A DNA stretch of 64,000 nt from Arion vulgaris (taxonomy: Eukaryota > Mollusca > Gastropoda > Stylommatophora > Arionidae), in the NCBI GenBank assembly GCA_020796225.1, contig CM036771.1, positions 26,084,176 through 26,148,175 of the forward strand. The letters are read 5' to 3'. This document shows, piece by piece, positions 30,775-42,300 of the stretch. Positions within the stretch are counted from its first letter, which is position 1; every line of letters begins with the position of its first letter. Under the pieces are notes generated by a model. It did not search any database, was not told the DNA's origin, and was given only the letters and a program-made list of their open reading frames with translations. The position numbers and the translations under genes were made by a program.

Positions 30775-31022
30775 CTTTGCATTTGTTCTTTACGACCAAT
30801 TTTAATCACTCTTTGTGATATGTTTGATCTTTGCCAAGAACGTGTATACACGTTGCACATTGGTTTGGTAGGCCCCTAAACGCATAGACTTCTACACGTT
30901 TAGGACATGTGCATCCGATCTAATCCAATCCTCCTTAGTCGCCTCTTACGACATGTGTGGCAGGTAACAGTGGTTATATTCTTTACACCCAAATTTGGGC
31001 CTCGGTAACCACTCGGGCAACA
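30775..31022 (-). mobile_element. SINE family B copy
   Basis: On the - strand the head GCCCGAGTGGTTACCGAGGC is followed by GTAAAGAATATAACCACTG, the core tcgtaagaggcgactaagg, then a CTAAACGTGTAGAAGTC block and the tail AAAATTGGTCGTAAAGAACA. The same order is seen at 43,971-44,213 and 60,388-60,622. Confidence 0.85.
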
Positions 31023-31084
31023 CAACCATATATATTTGAACATATATTGCTTGTGTATGGCACACAGATAGGATGCCCTATTTG

Positions 31085-31430
31085 TTTACCATCATCATCA
31101 TCAAGTAGCTTGTTCTGAGCAGAACTTTGCCATCCTAACAGTTCTTCAGAATTTCTCTCTCTAATATGCCAGATGTCCTGCCATGCTCAAATCATCAGTT
31201 GCTTCCAGAATCCATCTTCTCTGATTTTCCTCTTCATAGGGATGCCTCCTTCCATAACGGTCTTCAACTGTTCGTGCACTTTATTTTTGTCCAAAATCAA
31301 ACTACTTCAATTTTCTTATTTGTAGCACTTCAGTCTTCCTTGATTTGGAATTCTTTCTGGATGAATCTATTTGTTCTCTTCTCTGTCTATTGTATACGGA
31401 GGACTCTTGTGTAACACTGATATTCCAAAG
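31085..31430 (-). mobile_element. LINE family alpha fragment with TGATG tail
   Basis: On the - strand: TQESSVYNRQRREQIDSSRK, then RRWILEATDDLSM-like, ending with a TACTTGATGATGATGATGG tail. It parallels 54,585-54,960. Confidence 0.75.
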
Positions 31431-31769
31431 TCCATATATGTTTTTCCTCTGCAGTGTTCCCATGGAATACTAGAAGAGTAAATTTTCAAAAGCTTAAAAA
31501 AAACAAAAACACTGCACACATATTATATTTTTTTTAAAAACACTGCACACATATTATGAATAAAAATGTAATAATCAAAGAAAAAAAAATAGATTTTTTA
31601 ATTAGAACAGAAATATGAACAAGAAATCCAGTTTAAACATAGAGACACAATCCACTTAATGTCATAAAAACATCTACTTTAAATTATAGATTACTGAACA
31701 TTTCACAAACGATACAGAGAAGTGGTCTTCTTATAATGATAGACGTTACCTTCGGCCAAACATGGCAAC

Positions 31770-32245
31770 ATCATGAAAACAAAGCTCAGGATATTGAGCT
31801 CAAATGTGAAATCTGTGTTGCTGTATGGCTCTGAAACGTGGCGAGTCACCAAGTTAGATACAAATAAGATTCAGACCTTTGTCAACGGATGTCTTGAGTG
31901 GATTCTCAGACTGAGATGATATGACAGAGCTGCAAACATAGACCTGTGGATAAGAACCGGACAAGAACTCATGATGACCCAGGTTAAGAGGAGAAAATGG
32001 TGACGGGTCTGGCATATCCTGCAGAAGACACAGTCGAGTGTCACTAGACAAGCACTTAAGTGGAACCCGAGAGAAAACGAAAAGAGGATGCCATAAACAG
32101 ACCTGGAGACAACGTCTTCTCGAGGAACTGAAGAGTGCTCGAATATCCTGGGAGACCATAAAGAAAACAGTCAGAGATAGAAAAGTGGTGAACAACTGTG
32201 GAGGCCCTATGCTCCATGAGAAGCGGAGAGGAATAAGTTAGTAAG
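31770..32245 (+). mobile_element. LINE ORF2 C-terminal fragment
   Basis: KLRILSSNVKSVLLYGSETW, then QTFVNGCLEWILRLR, LWIRTGQELM and TRQALKWNPRENEKR, the classic order following the RT domain. Several stops and frameshifts. Confidence 0.8.
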
Positions 32246-32569
32246 TAAGACATGGGAACACATGAAATAAACGTACAACTGGATAAAGCATTTCCAAATT
32301 TACAGAACGATACAGACAAACATTAATGATGCAATTTCTTCTAAGGTGGTCTTAAATGAATTGCTTCCAGGTTCATTCTTAAGTTACATCTTGTTTCATC
32401 GACATCAATGATCTGGCAAATCAGATTAAAGCTGAACAATGATGTACATGTAAGACATAGCTATATTTGAAAGAAAATGAGGATATAGAAAGTGGAACAC
32501 AAAAACTTGATGGAACCAAAAGTGGATAATAAAACAATATATGCTCACAATATTTCTACTTCTAAGTCA

Positions 32570-32990
32570 TCATCAGGTGCAGTACTGGCTGGCGATCATG
32601 GATCTCCACAAATCTCTGCTATCATCTCAGATGTTGATGTTCTTCCGTGCCATGAAGTCGGATATATAAAAATTGTCTCCGTCTTCTTCTTTTCGCCTCC
32701 CTCGATTTTACCAGTTGTTACAATGTGTTCCTTTTCTCATTTACTGTCCATGACTCGCATTCATATGTCAGTATTGGTTCTATGTATAACTCGCATTCTG
32801 ATCTCAATTGACTTGTTGCATATAATGCTTCTCATTTTCTGGAACGCTGCTTTGGCCTACCCTATTCTGCTTTTTATTTCTGATCTGCATCTGATGTTAC
32901 CAGGATACAGAGGTATTTAAATTGCTGTACTTGTCCTAGCTCCGTCCCATTTACAGTGAAGGTGCATTTTGTTAGAGCCTGCTTTAACTA
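32570..32990 (-). mobile_element. Shared LINE-like 3' segment, copy 1
   Basis: The blocks CATCATCAGGTGC, GCGATCATGGATCTCCACAA, CTTCCGTGCCATGAAGTC and TTTTACCAGTTGTTAC occur in the same order at 50,075-50,340, and in part at 59,600-59,975. By analogy with other copies it is a LINE tail on the - strand, but no clear peptide is visible. Confidence 0.5.
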
Positions 32991-33227
32991 CCCTCACCTA
33001 ATACAGAAATCATAATTAGTACATGAAACTCAACCACCATGTAAAAAATGGAATTTATATAGAAACAAGAAATTAAAAAATGTATATCTTCAATGATTCA
33101 GCATCCATGTGATGTCAGACAGATATTATATATGGTAAAGGGTGACTAACGATCATTAAATAAATCTATCAATCGTTATAAGTTATTTAGATGTGGGAAA
33201 TCTATATGCAATCCTTAGTTTACATTA

Positions 33228-33345
33228 TATGAACAGATCAATATTGGGGACATTACCTAAACAAATATGAATAAATCAATATTGGGGACATTACCAGCAC
33301 AAATATGAACAGATCAATATTGGGGACATTACCAATACATTCACA
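33228..33345. repeat. 38-bp tandem repeat, 3 copies
   Basis: The block GATCAATATTGGGGACATTA is repeated three times just downstream of the CWC15 stop, so it probably falls in the CWC15 3' UTR or just beyond. Confidence 0.85.
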
Positions 33346-33374
33346 CAAAATGTTACAAAGACAAAATAGATGTC

Positions 33375-36300
33375 TTATTTCACATATTTCTCCATAAACT
33401 TTTTATGGAACTCTGAGCGAAGTGTATCATTGATAAAACCTCTCGCTGCTTTTGACTCTTCTCCTTTAGCACAATTTTTGAACACTACATCATCGTCCCA
33501 TCTGCAAGAAAATCAATCATAAAATTGTATTATTATTTCTCAACATATATACAGAAGTATCAGTTCAAAACTATTTTTCAATGACATGAAAAGTATTTTT
33601 AACATGCTCTATATAAAAAAAAATATTACAAATTCATCCCTTTAGGATGCACAATGAAACTTTTATGGAAATATGTTTTGCAACTGAACTGGGAATCGAA
33701 CACATTCACAAAGTCAGTTCAATGGTACTGCACAGTACTATGATACTTATATTGTGATTCTGCAACCAAATTAATAATGCAGTAGAGAAAAATATTCTTT
33801 CTGAACTTAAAGAATAACATTATAGCAGGATGTGTCTTGGTAATTTCAGCTACACAGGATTCCTTTTACTGCTTATATGTTTAATTTCTGCAGTAATTTT
33901 GTGTAGGGGATCTTACCTTCGTTTAACTTTAAAATCTGTAGCTGATTGTTTTTCAGGCTGCATAAGTGGGTTACCCATCAGAATGTTTTCTGTTCTGATT
34001 CTTTCCTCCTCAGCCTTTCTCTCTGAATCCTATATTTTAAAAAAATGGGAGGAGACAGCAATTGTGAAACTATTCAGATTACTATTGTAAATACTGTTGT
34101 CACATAGTGCTGGCTATAATGAATCTACAATTCGGTGTTCTCTAGCCTGATGCTACACTCTGATATATTATTTATTTATCTCTTGATGTTACTTTCCCAC
34201 TTAGTGTTGTCATGCTTTTACCCACCTTCTTTCAACATATTCTTCTAGTACATCCTTCAGCAGTGGGTCATATATTTTAATCTGACCAAAACGTTGAATT
34301 TATCTATCTTTCAGTATTTCTGTGACCCTCTGCGACAGAGTGGTCAAGCCCACTTGCCTTGTGTTCTGAAGGTTGTGGATTTGAATAAGGACTGCGTCGT
34401 TCACTTCATGGGTGCAATTTTTCCAGAGATTTATAGAATTGTTGCTTGAGTTACAAAGTTCATGGTTTCTACAATACTCTCAGCAAGGGGCATATAATTT
34501 CTGCAGAGGGACAGAACCATATGGGGAAACTTAGTGTAATGAAGTCAATCCTTTGTCTTTAGATCTTCAATCAGTATTTCTCTTCTCATTTCCAATCTTT
34601 CCAGTATCTCTTCTCATTTCCAATCTTCCCAGTATTTCTCTTCTCATTCCAATCTTTCCAGTATTTCATCTTTCACCTTCATTTTATACAATCTCTAACC
34701 TGTTCCCAGGAATGAACTTTCATGTCTGTATATTTCGGGCATTGCATATCTCTCTTGGTCACATCCTCACGTCGAAGCAGATGTGACAGAGTGGTCTAGG
34801 GGAACTCAATAGGATACATAAGAGAGAGAGGAGAAGTACCAGACTATGAGGAAGTCCAAAGTATGAGAGGACATGGTCAGAAATTTCAAGATAGAGCGAA
34901 AGTTTCCGAAAATGGTTGGGTTAGGTATGTGACAGAGTGGTCACGGGGAAAATCAAATTCTATCAAAAGCGCACTATAACGCACGGCTTTTGAAAGTCAG
35001 AAAATGACGTAATTGGTAGTAACTAGGCTGGACAGAGGACTTAGCTAGCGACGGACATGGGGGTAGGACGTAGATCGGTAGAGAGAGCAAAATAATGACC
35101 GTTGGAAGGACATGGACAGTTAGACCTAGATAGTTGAGTATATAGAATGACAGAGAGTGAGATAGATTAGGATAGATAGTTAGAGGGACCCAGACCAGTT
35201 ATTAGGACGGATTTGAAGAATTAGTTAGAATGAATGTATTAGACAATTAGAAAGTAAAAATGACCGTTAGAGTTAGGAGAGGAAATTTAACGATTAGTTA
35301 GAGACGGACAGTAGAGAAAGAGAATGATATAATAACCACGGATAGGCGTTGCAGTAGGAAGAAAAACTCAGGGAAGGGTATGGTATTATTGTGTCGTAGG
35401 TGAGGAAGTTAGTTTGTCAAGTTAGAATGGATGTATTAATTGGTAGCGTTTTGGTTCCTGGTATAGATAATAAATGAAGTTGAAGTAAACTGTGATATTT
35501 GTTCGGTTGTTTAATCAGGAAGAGAGAGAGTACACTATTAATTGCTATAGAAGAACATTTCTGTTAAAATTGTTGAAATAGATTTAAGTGGAGAGAAATG
35601 TTGATTATATAAAAATCTTAATAATTTGTCAATGAAATTTGTTAATAAATTTGGATGCTTTACAGTTGGCATCAAGTTAAAGAGAATATTAACTGAATCT
35701 TAGTTCTTCAATTTTTATGTATGTGAAGTTACTGAACTTTTGATTTGCTGTGTTATTTCTTGTTCTTTATTTTCATATCATATGAAATGGGTCATGAAAA
35801 AAATGTTTTGAGGAATTGAGATTTTTGTGAAGGAAGAGAAAGTCACATCTCTTGTAACTGGTGCCGTGACCCAAAGTAGAAAGAACTATAAATGGAAGTA
35901 GAATTTCATATCATAAACCTTCTACACAGAGGGTGAATCTCAAGATCTGCTACAGGTCTACAACTCTCTATATAGGATGACCTTTGGCATTGTAACATTT
36001 ATCAACAAAGACAGAGAATGGAAATGTTAGAATACTTAATCTTTCCAACACCACATTGTTCATGATCTTGTCTTGCAACAAAGTTATTTGAACTTACATA
36101 TCAGAATGTACTGTGTGTGGAGGCTATTTGGATTCTCTGCCCGATGCTAGCAGGTGGGTCATGATTCACAAGCTAGTATACTGAGAACACATGCCTGGCA
36201 CACAAATATTCATTCACATTCTCTTTTTTAAACTACTGTAACGTGCTTCTACAAATGACATTTTAAATAAAAATTTAGTTCGCTGCAATGAATTTAGGCA

Positions 36301-39300
36301 TAGTTATAGCACCTTATATGACACCTTGGACTGATTTCTGCATTAACACTAGCTTTCCTTATCACTAGTGTCTCTTGCAATTCAGTCAAACTTTACTCCG
36401 ACTTCAGATGTACCTATAATTTAGATCCCCAAGTAGAGAATCAGAGTTTCCCGTAGTTCAACTTTGCATCATGTGTACACCACAAATTGTTGGCCTAAGT
36501 TGGCATCGAACCCTGAGATTTCCATAGCATGTGGTCACTAGATGTTATCAACTTTACTATCTGCGACCTCAATAATAATGATTAGAAAAAATGTTGGGAA
36601 AGAACCACAACAAGACAAAGAGTGTACATAAGATGACTGATGGCTGATGTAACTAACACTGATCAGTCTAATAAGGAGTCCACATGCAGATGTCTTAACT
36701 ATTTACCATCTTTGATTTCTCTTCAATCCTTTCCTTCTTTATTCTCTGTAATTCTGCTAACAACTCAGCTGTGTCATCTTCATCATCAGAGTTATCTTCA
36801 TCATCCTAAATACAAACAAAATGAAATAGATAACAAGTTGGTCAATATGGGACAGCACTCACTATACAATCATACAATATTTCATATTCAAATGTTGTCT
36901 TCAAGCTTTTACTATATTCCTTTCATGTCAACCCTTTCACTCCATAGTTATTTTGAACTCTGGACGCATTTATTTTGCAATGCGAATTTAGCATCCTTCT
37001 TCTTTTTTGCGGTCGGTTTCGTTTGCTAGTCTAAACCATGAGATGGGTTGCTTCTATGAAGCTGCATGTCAGTTGGAGTTCCTCAGGAGTTCCCCATAGC
37101 TTGCTCTGTAAGCTTCGTTCATGAGGCCATGTTTCGTTGGTGTATGTATGATGGGGATGACTGCAGGATGTGCTCTGGAGTCTGTGTTTCTGTCTGAATT
37201 TAGCATCCAATGTTAAGTAGTTCAGAGCAAAACAGAACATACAAAACAACTACTTTCAGTATGAGGATAGAGATTGAGGTTGTTACTTTTGGATGACTCT
37301 GTTCTATGTGAGTAGGAGCTTGTAAACTGGGTTGCAATGTTCTCAGCACAAATGCATAGAAGAAGAAGATTGTTACTGATATCCTCAAGTGGTTCTCTTG
37401 GAATACTAGGACAAATGGATTTGCAACTAATATTTCAGAAGGTTAAGAATGGCATGCTGCAGCACGAGTAGATGTCATCTACTTTTGGGGGTCTTATGTG
37501 GACATACCGTCATGGCCATGAGAATACTCACAGTAATGAGAGAGCAGACTGTCTTGGACCAACAGTAACTACGTATTTTCAGGAAGTTGTTGATGGATGT
37601 CCTTTAGTTGCTGAGTAACTTCATGTTGGATGGACACAGCAACTGATGTTTAATCTATACATTACTTTAATGTGTCAGAAAACTCATGATGTACAAACAG
37701 TACTGGACACATGAAAGACAGAATGATGAATGTGCTTAATCAGTGCAGGAACTAACAGCATGCATAAACTTTAACTTCTGCTGTGGAAGGATCTACATGG
37801 AGTGCCCATGTGTTGCCGGGGCTCTCAGAGGGAGCAAGAATAATAACACTGCAACCTACAAGGTAAGAGGTGACTGAAGTAGGAGACTAGGAAGCTACCT
37901 AGTAAAAAAAAAGCACAGCAGAAATCAGATGTGATGGCTTACTTGTAGGTGCATAATTGGCACAACGTACAATCACTCTTAGGCTTGGATCACATACAAA
38001 TCACAAAGAGTGGTTAACATGCGGTCAATATGGAGCGTTCAAAGAAGATTTGTTTATTATGAACATCTGAAAAACTAGTTAGTAGATTAACTGGGTTCTC
38101 ACAGAAAGACCTCAAACAAGGCTTGTCCACCTGCAGTGGATGATGAGACTATCTACATACATGAGTATAATTGCTCTTAGGCTTGGATCACATAGAGTGG
38201 TTAACAAGTGGTCGATATGAAACGTTCGAAGAAAGTTTAATAACTAATAAGGACGGAAGCATGATAAAAAATTGCTTGTAATGAGCTACACGATCTGTAC
38301 ATTTAAAGAAAAATGTTCACCCTAATTTACAATCAATGTATAAATAAAAAAAAAAAAAACTATGATCATTAACTATTTGTGAACCAAAGCCACACTAAAG
38401 GGCATTTTGTATTCTAAAAACAAATGGTTTGTAAAAACATGGCTTTTAGCCTGGTCAGCTAGGAGTTAATGTAAACTTTCAAAGAATGAGTGACATACAC
38501 ATTTGTAATGAAAGATGAGATTTTGTATAAACAAGAGTGTAAGTAGAACATAAAGTACAAGCTAAATGAGGACACATACCTCATCATCCGCAGGGTCATC
38601 AGCATCTAGATTTGCTGCAGGAATTTGCTCAATACGTGGTCTCTTGTTGCTACTACCAGAATCTGACCAGATACAAGGAATATATTAGAACAAGAAGAAC
38701 TGTGTGTTGTATGTATGAATGATGCTTCTTCTTCTTCGATCAGTCTTTTCTGCCCTTTTGATCATTTTGCTGTGATATATAAACAGCCTTTGCCAAGAAT
38801 GTAGTTTTACGTCACATCATTCAGCGCCATTTGGAGCTCTGGTGCTTATCCTTCGGCGATGTGTCCAGTTTCAGCCAGCGTTTACTGGGTTCACTCTCCA
38901 TCAGCCTTTGGCTGTCCCAGCCGACCTGCAAGGCAGCAGGTTGCTATTTTCTTTAGGGTAGCTACCCTTAGATAACCCTCCCTCCTGCGATGTTGAGCGT
39001 CATCTGCCCAGGTTACCAGTCTTTTTGGACTACTTGGTTTGCTGCCATCCAGTTTTGTGTACGGTTTGTGCCGCTAGTCTTTGATTGTCAGGAATCTAAC
39101 TACGAGGCAGTAGTAGTTCCCTGCGAGCGGAAACGCTCACTGGATTCAAGCCTCTGCTGGGCTTTCCAGTTTTTCTGCACATTTGGGTGGTCCGCTCACC
39201 CCTACGCTTATCACACCCCTTCGTTGCTCCATCATCAGCATCGTGCACGTCTGCCCCACAGGTGGGCCCACCGTCCATCATCCGCATGTATGAATGATTC

Positions 39301-42300
39301 ATTATTAAGTACTCAAACATGGCATGGATAGTGAGTGATACATGCCAAGTACTCAAGCATGGCATGGATAGTGAGTGATACATGCCAAGTACTCAAGCAT
39401 GGCATGGATAGTGACTGATACATGCCAAGTACTCAAGCATGGCATGGGTAGTGAGTGATACATGCCAAGTACTCAAGCATGGCATGGATAGTGACTGATA
39501 CATGCCAAGTACTCAAGCATGGCATGGATAGTGAGTGATACATGCCAAGTACTCAAGCAGTTGAATGATAGGAAACTCTTATTCTTTACTTAGGGATCTA
39601 AATTACAAGTATCTTTGTAGTTGAAATAAAGCTTGCATGAATGGTGTGGAACACTGGTGATATGATAAGCAAATCTCCACGCAAAAATCAGTCAAAGTTG
39701 CCATGACTGTGGCTGAATTCATAGCAAGCAAAAAAATAAAAAAGTTTCATTAGAGAATATCATCAATTCAGTCTTCTTGATATGTTAGCTTAACCCATCG
39801 GGACTGCAGAGCCGATATATCGGTTCAGAGTAATGTTCATGATGTCGCAGAACCGATATATCGGCTTTGGATGTCTGTTCACGGAAACGAATGTATCTTC
39901 AGAACCTCTTTACTGAAGTTAATAAAATCTTCAGAAACGGAAAGTACATATATGTAGGTACATTACTATCTCCATTTAACAAAGATTTGAAAGAAGGAAA
40001 GCAGTGTATTATTGTGTTCAAGTCGAGACTTTTTTTAAACGTTAATGTTTCCGACGATGTTTACAGTGTAATCTTGAGTACTGTTAGATCAAATTATAAC
40101 TTGTGATAGTAATGAAGAATATTTAATTGATGATAATAATGATATTTGATTGTTTATGAAATGCAGTATCGATAGTTGCAAGTCTAATGTAATAATTGCA
40201 TCTAAAGAATGGGCGTTCCACATTCCATTTATTGACATGTCCGCACTAAAAGTGAATATTATAAAAACTACTGCATCTAGTTAGATGAAACTTATAGAAT
40301 ATGTTCGCATATGGATTATCTTCATTTAACTGCTACTTCTGGAAACATCTATGAATATTAAGATGTAATATAAACCGGAGAGTAAAAATATTTTTTATCA
40401 TTTTTTCAAAATAGTCATGCTACAATAATCTAATTTCCTCAAACGTATATCACCTGATGTAAAATATTATTATATTAATGTATTCCACATCCAATTAGTA
40501 ACAATTTAATATACAATATGTCATACTTTAGAGAAACAGTACAAGAGTTATAAAGGATTAAACTAATTGACATTGAATGTTAAATTTGAATCGCAAAATA
40601 AATGCGTCCAGAGGTCAAAATAAAACAGGGCGAAAGGGTTAATTATCATCTACTTCTTCCCTTGCGTATAACCATGCATAAGTCACTCTTGGGGAATCTA
40701 AGATACAGTGAGATGACAGAAGTCTGCGAATCAGAGATAACTTCTTCCCTTGCGTATAACCATGCATAAGTCACTCTTGGGGAATCTAAGATACAGTGAG
40801 ATGACAGAAGTCTGTGAATCAGAGTTAACTTCTTCCCTTGTGTATAACCATGCATAAGTCACTCTTGGGGAATCTAAGATGCAGTGAGATGACAGAAGTC
40901 TGCGAATCAGAGATAACTTCTTCCCTTGTGTATAACCATGCATAAGTCACTCTTGGGGAATCTAAGATACAGTGAGATGACAGAAGTCTGCGAATCAGAG
41001 CTAACTTAAACCTGGCATCATCAGAGTAGTGGCTCCAGCAACTTGCTTATCACTGCAGTCTGACTAAGCAAGTCTGGATCAATCACAAAGCTCAAAGCTG
41101 TCAGGAGAAAGTACTTTAATAGGAAAAACAGTTGTAGTTTGAAACTATTGTGCAGAAATGTTTGTCTCATTCATGCAAATAGTAAAACGTGGGTTTGCCT
41201 GTTTCCAGAGAGCACCATGCGCAGTTGCTTTCAGTTCTTGGTTAGTTTTCTTACCCTGGAATTCACACAACAACAATATGGGCAGATATCTTTGTATGCC
41301 CTTTTTCCTCTACCAAAAACCGCCAGTGTGTTGCCGGGGCTCTCAAGGGGAGCAAAGAATAGTAACACTGCGATGTACAAGGAATGTCATAAGAGGCAAC
41401 TAGGTAGGAACCTAGGGAAGCTACCCTAGTAAATAAAAGCATTGCAGAAATCAGATGTGCTGGCCTACTTGTAGGCGCTTAACTGGCATAACATAGATCG
41501 ATCTTATGCTCAGATCACATATAAATCATATAGAGCGGTTAACAAGCGGTCGATATGAAGCGTTCAAAGAAGAATCTACCATAACAACTATTTCCTGTTT
41601 TCTAAATCTTGCTAAGATAGTCAGATTGTATCAATGGCATATCAGAAATGGATTATACTGTCTAACTGCTTATATCCCTGGCAGATCTACATGGACATTC
41701 GATTGTGAACAAAGTCATGAGTGAATAGAGATGACTGCTTTAATGTTGGAGATCTTGTCAGAAAGTTTTATATAGATCGTGTATACATATTAATTCAAAT
41801 ATCTCGATAAACAGATCAATTCAAAACTTACCTCGCCCTCTGTCTCTTTTCTCCCTAGATGATCTTTCCCTCTCCTCTAACTCACGACGCAAGTCACGGC
41901 CCCTAAGCTCCTCTTGTGTACCTTGACCGTCTTGCCTTAGTGATTATAAAATGAACATATAATTATTACATAGAATAATGTAAAGTTATTATTAATAATA
42001 TATATAACTATAGTGTATACAAAGCTGTAGGACATGGATACATCCTATAATAAAGGGAGATGGATCAAAATAAATATATGATCAGGCGCGTATTCTCCAT
42101 GCGTGCTAGGTGTGCGCTGCACACCTATGCCAGGCCAGAAGAAAATAAAAATTAATTAATTGTTCTGTAAGTATTCACAACAATATTTTCTAGAAAATAT
42201 TTTCTATAAGTTCTTATAAGTAGCTGTCTATTATCAAGCAAACTCCCAGTCTCTATGGACGCGTTATGACACGCAATTCCGATGTGTTGGTACTTAGTTA

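Noticed and set aside
40646..40943. Frames with a repeated MHGYTQGKK peptide
   Set aside because: Read-through of the 88-bp array; no independent support.
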